Both the position numbers and the translations under genes were made by a program. 64,000 nt of DNA from Lysobacterales bacterium (GTDB lineage: Bacteria > Pseudomonadota > Gammaproteobacteria > Xanthomonadales > BPKI01), in contig BPKI01000001.1 of NCBI GenBank assembly GCA_026005055.1, positions 62,001-126,000 on the forward strand, in the 5' to 3' direction. Positions 26,039-38,607 of this stretch are shown piece by piece. Below the pieces are notes generated by a model, which was given only the letters and a program-made list of their open reading frames with translations, had not been told where the DNA came from and ran no database searches. Numbering within the stretch: the first letter of the stretch is position 1; each line of letters starts with the position of its first letter.

Positions 26039-26755
26039 TTATGAAAGTGCTTTTTTTATTCGATCGGAGAGCTCCGCCACGGCTCGCCGGGGATCGGGCG
26101 CATCCCGGATCGGCCGGCCGATCACCAGGTAGTCCGCGCCCGCGGAGATCGCCTCGGCGACATCGACCGTTCGTTTCTGATCGTCGAGGTTGGCCACCGG
26201 ACGGATCCCAGGGCATACCAAGATCAGCGAGGTTCCGAAGCAGGCCCTTACCGAGGCCACCTCCAGCCCCGAACTGACGATGCCATCGCAACCCGCCGCG
26301 ATCGCAGCCCGTGCGCGCGAAAGCACCAGCTGCTCGACCTCGCACGCGAAGCCCAGCGCCTGGAGATCGGCGCGATCGAGGCTGGTCAGGGCCGTGACCG
26401 CGAGAACCTTGAGCGATCCCTTCGCCTCGGCTGCGGCCCGCAGCATCCCGTCGTTGCCATGGACGGTGACGAACTCCACCGGATAGCGCGAGAGCCCGCG
26501 GACCGCCCGGCCTACGGTCGCCGGCACGTCGAAGAACTTGAGGTCGGCGAAGACCTTCTTGCCGCGAGCATGGAGCTCCTCGATCAAGCGGAAGTAGTCG
26601 CCGCTGGTCAACAGCTCCATACCCAGCTTGTAGAAGCTCACGGCCTCTCCAAGCCGCTCGACCAGATCGAGCGCTTGTCCACGATCGGGCACATCGAGCG
26701 CGACGATGATCCGCTCTTCTGGGCGCAGCTCCGGGGTGGCGTTCGGCAGGCGCAT
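26039..26755 (-). CDS. pyrF: Orotidine 5'-phosphate decarboxylase
   Basis: A 238-residue TIM-barrel enzyme giving UMP in pyrimidine synthesis. The catalytic D-x-K-x-x-D array is VFADLKFFDVPATVGR, and the early Asp-containing strand is IIVALDVPDRGQALDLV. The phosphate-gripping end is LVCPGIRP...ISAGADYLVIGRPI. It starts 9 nt after the rep stop, so rep-pyrF is a likely operon, closed by the terminator at 25882. Confidence 0.94.
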   Translation of the reverse strand: MRLPNATPELRPEERIIVALDVPDRGQALDLVERLGEAVSFYKLGMELLTSGDYFRLIEELHARGKKVFADLKFFDVPATVGRAVRGLSRYPVEFVTVHGNDGMLRAAAEAKGSLKVLAVTALTSLDRADLQALGFACEVEQLVLSRARAAIAAGCDGIVSSGLEVASVRACFGTSLILVCPGIRPVANLDDQKRTVDVAEAISAGADYLVIGRPIRDAPDPRRAVAELSDRIKKALS

Positions 26756-26764
26756 GCTCGATCC

Positions 26765-28717
26765 TCAGGAGGGGGCGTCGGCCGCGAGCAACTGCCGGAT
26801 GCGTTCCCGGTGCCAGGCGGCCTCCGCCGCGGCGCTCGAGGGCTCCGGGTTCCCCTCGCGCAATAACGCGGCGGGAATCTCCGCGAGGAAGCGGCTGGGT
26901 TCACTCCGGCTCCAAGTGCCGCCCGCGCGGCGCATCTCCGCGCGGCTGAGGATGAGATGCTCGCGTGCTCGGGTGATGGCCACGTAAAGCAACCGGCGCT
27001 CCTCCTCCAACTGACCTTCCGCGAGCGCGTGGTCATGGGGAAGGATTCCCTCCTCGAGGCCCGCCACGTACACCACGGCGAACTCGAGCCCTTTTGCGGC
27101 GTGGATGGTCGAGAGCAGGACCGAATCATCGGATTCCTCTCCATCCTCCCGCGACATGAGAGCGAGCTCGTTGAGGCCCGCCTCCCCTTGTAGCCCGCGC
27201 CGCTCGAGGAAAAGGACGAACTGCTCCAGCCGCTGACGTTTCCGCCTGCCCCGCTCTTGATCGCGATCCCGAGCGAAGGCATCGAGCATCCCGCTCTCGC
27301 TCAGGATCATCCTCGCCAAAGCGGCGAGGGAAACGGAGCGAGCGGCGGATCGCCAGCGCTCGATGGCTGCCACGAACTCGGCGAGACCGCGCAGACGTGA
27401 ATCCGCGCGCTCGGCGAGGAGACGATGCGCGCCGGCGAACAAACCCTCTTCGGCACCGAGAGCGGCCAGACGCTCGATCGTTCCCTCCCCCACCGCTCGC
27501 CGAGGGCAGCAGACCGCACGCAGGAAGGCCACGTCATCGCGCGGGTTGCAGACGAGACGGAGATAGGCGGTCAGATCGCGGATCTCGCGATGCTCGAAAA
27601 AGGAGATGCCGCCGCTCACCCGATAGGGGATCCGGTGCAGACGAAAAGCCTCTTCGATCGGTCGCGACTGATGGTTGCTCCGGTAGAGCACGGCGAAATC
27701 GCGAGGCCGGCGTCCCTCCACCTCGATTCGCCGCGACAGATCGAGAGCGATGCGCTCGCCTTCCTCCTCCGGCGTGCGACAGCGCCACAGCGCCGGTGGC
27801 TCCCCGCCATCGGCCACGCTGCGCAGTTGCTTCTCGAACAGATGCCGGTTGTGCGCGATCAGGGCATTGGCCGCCCGCACGATGGCGGCGGTGGAGCGAT
27901 AGTTGCGCTCGAGCTTGATCACCCTGAGCTTCGGAAAATCCTCGGCGAGCAGCCGCAAGTTCTCCGGATGCGCACCGCGCCAGGCATAGATCGACTGATC
28001 GTCATCACCGACCACGGTGAAAGGCTTTCCGTCGCCGACGAGCTCACGGAACAAGCCATACTGGGCCAGATTCGTGTCCTGCCATTCGTCCACGAGCAGG
28101 TGATCGAACCGGGATCGCAAGCGTTGGCGAAGCGAGGCGTCGGCGCGGCAAGCGCGAAGCGGGCGAAGGATGAGATCGTCGAAGTCGATGGCATTCAAGG
28201 TCTCTAAGCGAGCCACGTAGTCCCGGTGGAGGCGCATCGCCTCGAGCGTGATGCCATGCGCTTCGGCGATCGCAGGCTCCGCTGACGGATCCTTTTGCCG
28301 CTGGCGCGAGACCTCGGCGAGGAGCGCGGACAAGGCCGAACCCTCAAGACCCGCGATCTCGGCGAGCAAGCGCCTCGCATCCTCGGCATCGAGCAAGGAG
28401 AAACCGCGGCGCAGGCCGAAGCACGCGGGGGATTCGCTCAGGAGCGAGAGGCCGAAGGCGTGGAAAGTACCCACGCGGACGGCGTTCGCCCGCTCGCCGA
28501 TGGCCGAGCGCAACCGCTCGACCATCTCGCGCGCGGCTTTGCGAGTGAAGGTGAGCGCCAGCACCCGCCTGGGCTCCACACCCTGCGCACCGATGAGGTG
28601 CGCCACCTTGGCCGTGATGAGCCGGGTCTTCCCCGAGCCCGCACCGGCCAAGACCAGGACCGGACGCGAGCATTCGCGCACCGCCTCGCGCTGTTCGGCG
28701 TTGAGATCCAGGGCCAT
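26765..28717 (-). CDS. rep: ATP-dependent DNA helicase Rep (UvrD family)
   Basis: A 650-residue SF1A 3'-5' helicase. Motif I is [20 protein letters not shown], motif Ia [13 protein letters not shown], motif [19 protein letters not shown], motif [18 protein letters not shown], motif [10 protein letters not shown], and motif V/VI include [16 protein letters not shown] and [12 protein letters not shown]. Length fits Rep (673 in E. coli) better than UvrD (720). Rep clears proteins ahead of replication forks. A TAGGAT box ends 9 nt before the ATG, with no Shine-Dalgarno. Confidence 0.92.
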   Translation of the reverse strand: MALDLNAEQREAVRECSRPVLVLAGAGSGKTRLITAKVAHLIGAQGVEPRRVLALTFTRKAAREMVERLRSAIGERANAVRVGTFHAFGLSLLSESPACFGLRRGFSLLDAEDARRLLAEIAGLEGSALSALLAEVSRQRQKDPSAEPAIAEAHGITLEAMRLHRDYVARLETLNAIDFDDLILRPLRACRADASLRQRLRSRFDHLLVDEWQDTNLAQYGLFRELVGDGKPFTVVGDDDQSIYAWRGAHPENLRLLAEDFPKLRVIKLERNYRSTAAIVRAANALIAHNRHLFEKQLRSVADGGEPPALWRCRTPEEEGERIALDLSRRIEVEGRRPRDFAVLYRSNHQSRPIEEAFRLHRIPYRVSGGISFFEHREIRDLTAYLRLVCNPRDDVAFLRAVCCPRRAVGEGTIERLAALGAEEGLFAGAHRLLAERADSRLRGLAEFVAAIERWRSAARSVSLAALARMILSESGMLDAFARDRDQERGRRKRQRLEQFVLFLERRGLQGEAGLNELALMSREDGEESDDSVLLSTIHAAKGLEFAVVYVAGLEEGILPHDHALAEGQLEEERRLLYVAITRAREHLILSRAEMRRAGGTWSRSEPSRFLAEIPAALLREGNPEPSSAAAEAAWHRERIRQLLAADAPS

Positions 28718-28726
28718 CGGCGAGGC

Positions 28727-28732
28727 ATCCTA
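28727..28732 (-). promoter_or_regulatory. -10-like TAGGAT, 9 nt before rep
   Basis: Minus-strand TAGGAT is followed by 9 nt and the rep ATG, again without a Shine-Dalgarno or clear -35. Confidence 0.4.
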
Positions 28733-28774
28733 TCCTTGCCTGATCTCCCTCGCCACCATCCATCCAGCAGGCGC

Positions 28775-29419
28775 ATGGCCAAGCTCTACTTCTACTACTC
28801 GGCGATGAACGCCGGAAAGACCACCGTTCTACTCCAAAGCGCGCACAACTACCGCGAGCGCGGCATGCGCACCCTCATTCTGGTGCCCCGCTGCGACACC
28901 CGTTACGGTGAGGGCATCGTCGCTTCCCGAATCGGGCTCAGCGCCCGCGGCACCCCCTTCGACCGCGACGACGATCTCGAAAGCCTGGTCCGCGCCGATC
29001 TGGCCGCGCACGGCCCTCTGCACTGCGTCCTCGTCGATGAGGCGCAGTTTCTCACCAAAGCTCAAGTCTGGCAGCTCAGCGAAGTCGTCGATGCGCTCGG
29101 CATCCCGGTGCTCACCTATGGGCTTCGCACCGATTTTCGCGGCGAGCTCTTCGAGGGCAGCCAGTATTTGCTCGCCTGGGCGGATGAGCTCGTCGAGATC
29201 AAGACCATCTGCCACACCGGCCGCAAAGCGACGATGGTCGTGCGGGTGGACGAGCAGGGCCGCGCCCTCTCCGAGGGTCCTCAGATCGAAATCGGCGGCA
29301 ACGAGCGCTACGTCTCGGTCTGCCGCGCCGAGTTCAAGCGCATTCTGCGCGGTGAGAGCCGGATCGAGCCGCTGCAACCACCGCTGCCCTTGCCCGCTCC
29401 TGATCCTGCTCAACGCTGA
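28775..29419 (+). CDS. tdk: Thymidine kinase (type II)
   Basis: A 214-residue TK1-type kinase that salvages thymidine to dTMP. The P-loop is [15 protein letters not shown], the Asp/Glu catalytic strand [14 protein letters not shown], and the thymidine lasso region [14 protein letters not shown]. The lid/zinc region reads [12 protein letters not shown]; as I remember the E. coli enzyme has CHCGRKA there, so one zinc-ligand cysteine appears replaced by Thr. It is divergent from rep, and its last 10 nt overlap the end of convergent mutM. The long track ORF from 28295 is antisense to rep. Confidence 0.92.
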   Translation: MAKLYFYYSAMNAGKTTVLLQSAHNYRERGMRTLILVPRCDTRYGEGIVASRIGLSARGTPFDRDDDLESLVRADLAAHGPLHCVLVDEAQFLTKAQVWQLSEVVDALGIPVLTYGLRTDFRGELFEGSQYLLAWADELVEIKTICHTGRKATMVVRVDEQGRALSEGPQIEIGGNERYVSVCRAEFKRILRGESRIEPLQPPLPLPAPDPAQR

Positions 29420-30222
29420 CAGCGCGGGCACCACGCCGTCATCCTCCCTGCAATGCGCATCGCTTTCAGGGTCGTGCCGCAGATCCGGCAGGGCTCTCCG
29501 CCGCGACCATAGACGAAAAGCTCTTGCTCGAAATACCCGGGCTTGCCATCCGGGGCGAGGAAATCCCTGAGGGTGGTACCGCCTCGGCGGATCGCATACG
29601 AAAGCCGCTCGCGGATGGCCGCGACCAGCCGCTCGAGGCGAGCGAGCGAGATCTGCCCCGCCGAACGCTGCGGGCGGATGCCGGCGCAAAAGAGCGCCTC
29701 CTGCGCGTAGATGTTGCCGACACCCACGACGATGTGTGGATCCATGATCAAGCTCTTGATCGGGGCGATCCGGCCGCGGCTTCGCCGCCATAGGTAAGCG
29801 CCATCGAAGACGGGGTCGAAAGGTTCCGGCCCGAGAGCGGCGAGCGCCGGATGCAGCGTCCCCTGCGGCTGCCACAGCCAGCAGCCGAAGCGCCGAGGAT
29901 CCGTGAAGCGCAGCACGATCCCGCCCTCGAGCATCAGGTCGAGATGATCATGAGCCCCCGCCGGAGCGGCTTCTGGATAGAGCCGCAGCGTGCCCGACAT
30001 ACCAAGGTGCACGATCGCCGCGCCGCGCTCGACTTCGATCAGCAGATACTTCCCGCGGCGCCCGACCGCCTGCACGCGCTGCCCTGCGAGAACTTCTGGG
30101 AGCTCCTCGGGCACCGGCACCCGAAGCCTTCGCTCGCGGACGAGAAGGCGCTCGATCCGTCGTCCGCGAAGGAAAGGCTCGATGCCCGCGCGGGTGGTCT
30201 CGACCTCGGGGAGTTCTGGCAT
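29410..30222 (-). CDS. mutM: Formamidopyrimidine-DNA glycosylase
   Basis: A 270-residue base-excision enzyme removing 8-oxoguanine. It begins [17 protein letters not shown], with the catalytic N-terminal Pro and Glu. K57 ([10 protein letters not shown]), the H2TH region ([17 protein letters not shown]) and the C-terminal zinc finger ([11 protein letters not shown]...WCPRC) are intact. Length is standard. It is convergent with tdk and divergent from the desaturase gene. Confidence 0.95.
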   Translation of the reverse strand: MPELPEVETTRAGIEPFLRGRRIERLLVRERRLRVPVPEELPEVLAGQRVQAVGRRGKYLLIEVERGAAIVHLGMSGTLRLYPEAAPAGAHDHLDLMLEGGIVLRFTDPRRFGCWLWQPQGTLHPALAALGPEPFDPVFDGAYLWRRSRGRIAPIKSLIMDPHIVVGVGNIYAQEALFCAGIRPQRSAGQISLARLERLVAAIRERLSYAIRRGGTTLRDFLAPDGKPGYFEQELFVYGRGGEPCRICGTTLKAMRIAGRMTAWCPRCQR

Positions 30223-30286
30223 AGGCGGCTGGCGCGAGGCGCTGAAGCAGCGTATCGTAGCGGCTCGCCCTCACGACCTCTGCTTT

Positions 30287-31501
30287 GTGCCAGACGCGCT
30301 TCTCGACTTTCTGAGCAGCGGGCTCTTCTCGCCCAGTCTGCTCCTCCTCGGCCTATGGCTGCTTTTGAGCATCGAGCTCACCATCCTCACCGTCACCCTT
30401 TATCTCCACCGCAGCCAAGCTCATCGCGCGGTGGACTTCCATCCCGCTCTCGCGCATGTCTTCCGCTTCTGGAACTGGTTGAGCACGGGGATGGTGGTGC
30501 GCGAGTGGGTGGCGGTCCACCGCAAGCACCACGCCCGCTGCGAGACGGAGGAAGACCCGCACAGCCCCGCGATCCACGGCATGCCGCGCGTGCTCTGGCA
30601 CGGGGTGAGCCTCTATCAGCGCGCCAAGCGGGAGCCGGGCTTACTGAGCAAATATGGGCGCGGCGCGCCCGAGGATCGCCTCGAGCGATGGCTTTATGGC
30701 CGGCGAAGCTCAATCGGTCCTGCGCTATATCTCCTCATCGAGTTCCTCGCATTCGGCGTCCCTGGTATCGCCATCTGGGCACTTCAGATGCTCGCGATCC
30801 CGGTGCTTGCGGCCGGCGTGGTCAACGGCCTCGGCCACGGTGTCGGCTACCGCAACTTCGAGACCGAGGATCGCTCGACCAACCTCCTGCCTCTCGGCTT
30901 GTTCCTCGGTGGCGAAGAGCTTCACAACAATCACCACGCCTTTCCCACCTCGGCCCGCTTCGCGCTGCGAAGAGGCGAGATCGATCTCGGCTATCTGATC
31001 CTGAGGGGCCTTCAGCGCCTTGGGCTCGCGAATATCCTCCGCGAGGCGCCCCAGGTCGGCGAGCGAGCCGGCATCACCTCACCGGATCAGGAGACGCTGC
31101 GCGCTCTGCTGATCGACCGCTTCGGAGTCATGAGCCGCTATTTCCGCGAAGTCACGCTGCCCACCTTGCGCCAGGAACTCGCCTCGCGCGGCGGGCGTCT
31201 GCGCGCGCTTCCCCGGCGGATGCGCAGGGCGCTGGCGAGCGGCCCGCATTGGCTGGATGCGGCAAACCGCGAACGCTTCCGCCTTTGGCTCTCCGAATGC
31301 CCGCTCACGGCCCGATGCGTCGAGTATCGGCAACGTCTGCGTCTGCTGATCGCACGCGGTTCCGCCGACGCCGAAGCGCTGCGACTGGCCTTGCGCGATT
31401 GGATGCGCGAGGCCGAAGCGAGCGGCATCGAGGCTCTCGCCCGCTTTGCCAGCCGGCTCGCGGCCCTGAGTCCCGTGCCCCTGAGGGCAAGCGGCGGCTG
31501 A
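30287..31501 (+). CDS. Fatty-acid (acyl) desaturase, membrane-bound
   Basis: A 404-residue integral-membrane di-iron desaturase. The three histidine boxes are visible: LYLHRSQAHRAV (HX4H), VAVHRKHHAR (HXXHH) and EELHNNHHAFP (HXXHH). Hydrophobic pairs lie before and between them. It likely introduces a cis double bond into phospholipid or acyl-CoA chains, like aerobic DesA/DesB-type enzymes. The C-terminal 120 residues form an extra helical, Arg-rich soluble part. A GTG at 30287 gives a sensible short N-terminus (VPDALLDFL); the track start at 29990 lies antisense within mutM. Confidence 0.85.
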   Translation: MPDALLDFLSSGLFSPSLLLLGLWLLLSIELTILTVTLYLHRSQAHRAVDFHPALAHVFRFWNWLSTGMVVREWVAVHRKHHARCETEEDPHSPAIHGMPRVLWHGVSLYQRAKREPGLLSKYGRGAPEDRLERWLYGRRSSIGPALYLLIEFLAFGVPGIAIWALQMLAIPVLAAGVVNGLGHGVGYRNFETEDRSTNLLPLGLFLGGEELHNNHHAFPTSARFALRRGEIDLGYLILRGLQRLGLANILREAPQVGERAGITSPDQETLRALLIDRFGVMSRYFREVTLPTLRQELASRGGRLRALPRRMRRALASGPHWLDAANRERFRLWLSECPLTARCVEYRQRLRLLIARGSADAEALRLALRDWMREAEASGIEALARFASRLAALSPVPLRASGG

Positions 31502-31577
31502 ACGCGAATCGTATCGCCGCTTGTCAGCCGACCGGCATTGGTGTTCGCTGTAGCGGTCTTGGCTTCGGATTTTCCCC

Positions 31578-31934
31578 GTGCGTCTCCTGCGCTACCTCCC
31601 CGTCCTCGTCGGCATCCTCGCCCATGCGAGCCTCTCGGCCCGTGAGCGCGGAAGCGTCGTGCTGATCAACGAATCCTCCTTCGCCATCGTTCAGCTCTTC
31701 ATCTCGCCGAGCGACCGATTTCTGTGGGGCGAGGATCGCCTCGGCTGGGACGTTCTCGAATCCGGCGGCCGCGTTCGCATCCGGGACGTCCCATGCGGCC
31801 GATACGACGTCCGCCTCGTCGACGAGGACGGCGATGCCTGCGTGGTCTATGGGGTCTCGATCTGCGGCAAGCGTACGGAATGGGTCATCCGCGATGGGGA
31901 TCTCCTCGCCTGCCAGTGGCTGAGCTTCGAATGA
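31578..31934 (+). CDS. Small secreted protein of unknown function
   Basis: A 118-residue protein with a GTG start and a signal peptide (RLLRYLPVLVGILAHASLSA). The mature part is a compact beta-rich domain: VVLINESSFAIVQLFISPSD, RLGWDVL, then VPCGRYDVRLVDEDGDACVV. The Cys residues (PCGRYD, DACVV, SICGK, LLACQW) suggest disulfides. Similar NESS-x(n)-CGRYDIRLVDEDGD proteins exist in several bacteria but have no function I know. It follows the desaturase by 76 nt and may be separate. Confidence 0.65.
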   Translation: MRLLRYLPVLVGILAHASLSARERGSVVLINESSFAIVQLFISPSDRFLWGEDRLGWDVLESGGRVRIRDVPCGRYDVRLVDEDGDACVVYGVSICGKRTEWVIRDGDLLACQWLSFE

Positions 31935-32189
31935 GCGAGGCGAAAGGCGGCCGAAGCGGTCGAACCGCGTGGGAGCCGCACGAAGAGGACCCGCGGCGGA
32001 GAGGCCGGCACACGGAGCTGTGGCGCCTTCACCGAGACGACCGAGGGTCTTCGGGAATCGAACATCCGCCACAGCAGCGAGGAGGTGCACCCCGTCCTTT
32101 CACCGTTCCGGCTTTTCCCTGATCGCCGCAAACACGCCGCGTTCCCCGCGCGCGGCAGACAGGGGCCTCCGTTCCGCCTCAGGATGAGA

Positions 32190-32354
32190 TCACTTGATCT
32201 TCGCCTCTTTGTAGAGGACGTGCTTGCGCACCACCGGGTCGTACTTCTTGAACTCGAGTTTGTTCGGCGTGTTCTTCTTGTTCTTGTCGGTGGTGTAGTA
32301 ATGCCCGGTTCCGGCGGAGGAGACGAGCTTGATCTTCTCGCGTTTGGATGCCAT
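32190..32354 (-). CDS. rpmG: 50S ribosomal protein L33
   Basis: A 54-residue frame too short for the ORF track. From the ATG at 32354 it reads [20 protein letters not shown], with a C-terminal [17 protein letters not shown], the standard bacterial L33 of the cysteine-free type. It begins 10 nt after the rpmB stop; rpmB-rpmG is the conserved pair. Confidence 0.96.
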   Translation of the reverse strand: MASKREKIKLVSSAGTGHYYTTDKNKKNTPNKLEFKKYDPVVRKHVLYKEAKIK

Positions 32355-32364
32355 CGGCGAACCC

Positions 32365-32601
32365 TCAGATCTTCTCGCCGCGCTTGCGAAGCTCGGCGAT
32401 CACCGCCTCGATGCCCTTCTTGTCGATCGTGCGCAAGCCGTGCGAGGACACCCGCAAACGGACGAAACGCTTCTCGCTCGGAACCCAGAAGCGATGCTCG
32501 TGGAGATTCGGCAGGAAACGGCGACGCGTCTTGTTGTTCGCGTGGGAAACGTTATTTCCGGTCCGCACCGTCTTGCCGGTGACTTGACAGACTCGGGCCA
32601 T
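32365..32601 (-). CDS. rpmB: 50S ribosomal protein L28
   Basis: A 78-residue ribosomal protein beginning [20 protein letters not shown], with [20 protein letters not shown] and [19 protein letters not shown]. This is the exact length and pattern of proteobacterial L28. The ATG at 32601 is used; the track ORF adds 38 residues upstream. It is followed by rpmG. Confidence 0.97.
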   Translation of the reverse strand: MARVCQVTGKTVRTGNNVSHANNKTRRRFLPNLHEHRFWVPSEKRFVRLRVSSHGLRTIDKKGIEAVIAELRKRGEKI

Positions 32602-32748
32602 GGGGCACCTCTTCGGAATCTCATGCCAAGCCCGCGCCATCGGCAGCGGGCGAGCCAGAAAGCATAACGCCGCGCTTCGAGCACAGCAAGAGCGGCGGGT
32701 TGCAGCGGTCAGCACCTGCTGCCGCGAACGGCGCCACCGATGTGCGGG

Positions 32749-33600
32749 CTAGTGGATCCGGTCGAGCAGTCCCTGGAGCTGATCGAGATCGTAGAAATAC
32801 AGCACCAGACGCCCCTTCCCTCCGCGACCTTGGCGAATCTCGACGCGGGTGCCCAAACGCTCGCCGAGCTCCTCCGCGAGGCGTAGCACGTCCGCATCCG
32901 CTTTGCGCGCCCCCTTGCGCCGAGCTCCTGGCTGCGCGCGTACCCGGCGTTCGAGCTCGCGCACGCTCCAGCCCTTGGCCGAAGCCTCTCGGGCCAGGGC
33001 GATCGCGCGCTCTCGCGGCAGGGTCACCAAAGCACGGGCATGGCCCATCTCCAGCCCGCCTTCGGCGAGCAGTCGGCGGACCTCCTCCGGCAGATCGAGC
33101 AGGCGGAGGAGATTGCTCACCGAGGCGCGCGAGCGGCCCACCGCGCGAGCGAGCTGTTCATGAGTGAGACCGAACTCCTCGATCAGCCGCTCCAGTGCCT
33201 GCGCTTGCTCGATGGCGTTGAGATCCTCGCGTTGGATGTTCTCGACCAGGGCCATCGCGAGCGCCGTCCGGTCATCGGCCTCGCGGACCACGCAGGGCAC
33301 TTCGGTCAGCCCCGCGATCTGGGCCGCGCGCAGGCGACGCTCACCCGCGATCACCTCGTATCGGTGATCGTCCAGCCGCCGCACGATGATCGGCTGGATG
33401 ATGCCCTGGGCACGAATCGAATCGGCGAGCTCGGCGAGCGCCTGCTCGTCGAAGCGCTGTCGCGGCTGGAATCGGCCGGCGCTCAGCTTTCCGACCGGTA
33501 AGGTTTCGATTCGCCCCTCGCCCTCTTGCGCCGCTTCCCCCGCGCCGAGGTTCAGCAAGACGTCGAGGCCGCGACCGAGCTTCGGGCGCTTGCTGCTCAT
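32749..33600 (-). CDS. parB: Chromosome-partitioning protein ParB
   Basis: A 283-residue ParB/Spo0J. It opens KRPKLGRGLDVLL. The CTPase/N-terminal domain includes QPRQRFDEQALAELADSI, GIIQPIIVRR and the arginine patch GERRLRAAQIAG. The HTH is FGLTHEQLARAVGRSRASVSN, and a C-terminal dimerisation tail is present. It would bind parS and cooperate with ParA to segregate origins. The ATG at 33600 overlaps the parA stop by 4 nt. No parS-like palindrome was seen in the window. Confidence 0.94.
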   Translation of the reverse strand: MSSKRPKLGRGLDVLLNLGAGEAAQEGEGRIETLPVGKLSAGRFQPRQRFDEQALAELADSIRAQGIIQPIIVRRLDDHRYEVIAGERRLRAAQIAGLTEVPCVVREADDRTALAMALVENIQREDLNAIEQAQALERLIEEFGLTHEQLARAVGRSRASVSNLLRLLDLPEEVRRLLAEGGLEMGHARALVTLPRERAIALAREASAKGWSVRELERRVRAQPGARRKGARKADADVLRLAEELGERLGTRVEIRQGRGGKGRLVLYFYDLDQLQGLLDRIH

Positions 33601-34388
33601 CGCGCGCTCCCAGCCGTCGCCCGCCAATCGCGCTCGCGCCGGATGAGCTCACCGGCCAGACCCAGGTAGGCCGCTGCACCGCGCGAGTCGCGGTCGTAAC
33701 GCAGGATCGAGCGGCCGTGACTCGGCGCCTCGGCGAGCCGCACGTTGCGCGGCACCACGGTATTGAATACGAGATCGCCGAAGTAGCGCACGATCTGCCC
33801 GGAGACCTCGGTGGCCAGATTGTTGCGCGCATCGAACATCGTTCGGAGCAGGCCGTCCACTTGCAGATCGGGATTGAGCCGCTTCTGAACCGCCTGGATG
33901 GTATGTAGGAGCGCAGTAAGCCCCTCGAGCGCGAAATACTCGCACTGCACCGGAATGATCACGCCGTCGGCGGCGGCCAGCGCATTGAGCGTGAGCAGAT
34001 TGAGGGCCGGAGGACAATCGACGAGGATCGTTTCGTAACGCGCTCGCACCGGCTCCAGCCGCTCTCGGAGACGGCGCTCCCTGGCCAGCGCGTCGAGCAG
34101 GCGTACTTCGACGGCGGTGAGATCGCTGTTGCCTGGAAGCAGATCGAAACCCTCCTCGGTACGCCGGATGGCGGCGGCCGCCTCGGCCTCCTCGAGGAGC
34201 ACCTCGCAGGCGCTCGGACGCGCCCGAGACTTGTCGACCCCGCAGGCCATGGTGGCATTGCCCTGAGGGTCCAGATCGACGAGCAGCACGCGCCGCCCCG
34301 CCTCGGCGAGGGCGGCGGCGAGGTTGACCGAGGTGGTGGTCTTGCCCACCCCGCCCTTCTGATTGGCCACCGCGACGATGCGAGTCAT
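33597..34388 (-). CDS. parA: Chromosome-partitioning ATPase ParA (Soj)
   Basis: A 263-residue deviant Walker ATPase: VANQKGGVGKTTTSVNLA (deviant Walker A with signature Lys), LLVDLDPQGNATMACG, and ILVDCPPALNLLTLNAL (Walker B). It uses the nucleoid as a scaffold for ParB-parS movement. It overlaps rsmG and parB by 4 nt each, so the three form one translationally coupled operon. Confidence 0.95.
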   Translation of the reverse strand: MTRIVAVANQKGGVGKTTTSVNLAAALAEAGRRVLLVDLDPQGNATMACGVDKSRARPSACEVLLEEAEAAAAIRRTEEGFDLLPGNSDLTAVEVRLLDALARERRLRERLEPVRARYETILVDCPPALNLLTLNALAAADGVIIPVQCEYFALEGLTALLHTIQAVQKRLNPDLQVDGLLRTMFDARNNLATEVSGQIVRYFGDLVFNTVVPRNVRLAEAPSHGRSILRYDRDSRGAAAYLGLAGELIRRERDWRATAGSAR

Positions 34389-35044
34389 GCCCCATTCTCG
34401 TCCGCCACCGGCCTCGATTGCTCGAGGACGAGCAGATGCCGCTCCGCGCGGAGGTCGGGAACCTCGATGCGATGGACGGCCGCGAGTCGCCAGCCGGCCG
34501 GCAACTCGCGCAACTCATCCTGCGGCAAATGGCCCTTCATCGCCAAGACCCGCCCGTGTGGCGCCAGGATCGGCGCAGCGAGACGAACGATCTCGGCCAG
34601 ACGGCCCAAGGCGCGCGCGACCACCACGTCCTCCCCGTGCTCCGCCCGCAGCGCCTCGGCCCGGCCCGCGAAGACCTCGACGTTCGTCAAAGCGAGATCG
34701 CGGACGACATGGCGCAGGAATCGGGCTTTCTTCTCCCGCGCCTCGACCAGCCGCACGCGGACATCGGGCCGGGCGAGCGCGATGGGGATTCCAGGCAATC
34801 CCGCGCCGCTGCCGAGATCGCTCAATCGAGATATCGCAGCGAGATGGGGCACCACCGCGAGACTGTCGAGAAGATGCGCGCCGAGCATTTTCCCCCGCTC
34901 TCGAACCGCGGTCAGGTTGACGACCCGGTTCCAACGTTCGAGCGCGTCGAGATAGTCGAGGAGCCGCGCGACCTGGGCATCGGCGAGCACGAGGCCGAGG
35001 GCCCGAGCCCCTCTCGCGAGCCGCAAAGCCTCATCACTCTTCAT
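34385..35044 (-). CDS. rsmG: 16S rRNA (guanine-527-N7)-methyltransferase
   Basis: A 219-residue SAM-dependent methyltransferase (GidB). The SAM site is LSDLGSGAGLPGIPIALARPD, followed by VEAREKKARFLRHVVRDLAL. The N-terminal WNRVVNLTAVRE and late VVARALGRLAEIVRLA are typical. Loss of RsmG gives low-level streptomycin resistance in other bacteria. It heads the rsmG-parA-parB operon; the usual upstream partner mnmG is not present here. Confidence 0.94.
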   Translation of the reverse strand: MKSDEALRLARGARALGLVLADAQVARLLDYLDALERWNRVVNLTAVRERGKMLGAHLLDSLAVVPHLAAISRLSDLGSGAGLPGIPIALARPDVRVRLVEAREKKARFLRHVVRDLALTNVEVFAGRAEALRAEHGEDVVVARALGRLAEIVRLAAPILAPHGRVLAMKGHLPQDELRELPAGWRLAAVHRIEVPDLRAERHLLVLEQSRPVADENGA

Positions 35045-35078
35045 CGGGACAGATTTCCGACCGCGCAGGGGCGGTCGC

Positions 35079-35600
35079 TCAGGGCGTCGGTACCAGGGCC
35101 AGATCGAGTTGCAGCCGGGTGATCATGATGCCCTGCGAGCGGAGAAGCCGGTTGATGCGCTGCTTGAGCGAGCGGGAAACGGACTCCGCAGGCTGCTCGC
35201 AAAGCGCCTCCGAGGACGCGGATCCCGCCAGCTCGGCGAGCGCGCGGGAGAGCTCCGCAGAAATGCGCTCGTGCGCCCGGGTGCCGCTCCTCGCAGCCTC
35301 CAGGGGATCTAGGAACTGGAAGAAGACGACCCCCTCGACGGCGATCGCCCGCAGATCGCCGCAGGCGAGCAACCGTCGCTCTAGCCTCATGCTGTGACCG
35401 GTGAGGCTGACCCGCCGCACCACGCGGTCGGCCAAAGGCAAGAGCACTCGCAGCCCGGGCGTGAGCACGCGCTCGCTGCGGCCGAAGCGGCGCACCGCCA
35501 ACACCTGCCCCTCGGGTACGCGCAACAACGCCCGCCGCCCCGCAAGGAAAAGGAGGAGGACGAACGAAGCGAATGCGGCCGTGATCCAGGCGGCGGACAT
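35079..35600 (-). CDS. Short membrane-anchored SPFH/band-7 protein
   Basis: A 173-residue protein with one N-terminal membrane helix (WITAAFASFVLLLFLAG), then an SPFH-type core. VPEGQVLAVRRFGRSERVLTPGLRVLLP matches the stomatin/prohibitin entry, followed by VSLTGHSMRLERRLLACGDL and AIAVEGVVFFQFLDPLEAA. It lacks the long coiled-coil tail of stomatins, so it is a minimal form. The role is unknown; SPFH proteins scaffold membrane microdomains and often partner proteases. An AT-rich palindromic region lies upstream. Confidence 0.7.
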   Translation of the reverse strand: MSAAWITAAFASFVLLLFLAGRRALLRVPEGQVLAVRRFGRSERVLTPGLRVLLPLADRVVRRVSLTGHSMRLERRLLACGDLRAIAVEGVVFFQFLDPLEAARSGTRAHERISAELSRALAELAGSASSEALCEQPAESVSRSLKQRINRLLRSQGIMITRLQLDLALVPTP

Positions 35601-35634
35601 GAAAAAGGTTCCCTGACAGACTCTTAGGATCGTA

Positions 35635-38607
<2,973 letters not shown>

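Noticed and set aside
24942-26132. 396-residue plus-strand ORF
   Set aside because: Antisense to the plsB-operon lipoprotein, crosses a terminator, and has no recognisable domain.
29851-31665. 604-residue plus-strand ORF over the desaturase
   Set aside because: Arg/Pro/Ser-rich shadow frame; the desaturase with its His boxes is in another frame.
31935-32189. Gene between the small secreted protein and rpmG
   Set aside because: The frames here are Arg/Pro-rich shadows without a ribosome site; I see nothing supportable in these 255 bases.
32602-35600. Origin of replication near parAB
   Set aside because: rsmG-parA-parB often lies near oriC, but I saw no DnaA-box cluster, no dnaA, rpmH or rnpA, and no parS palindrome.
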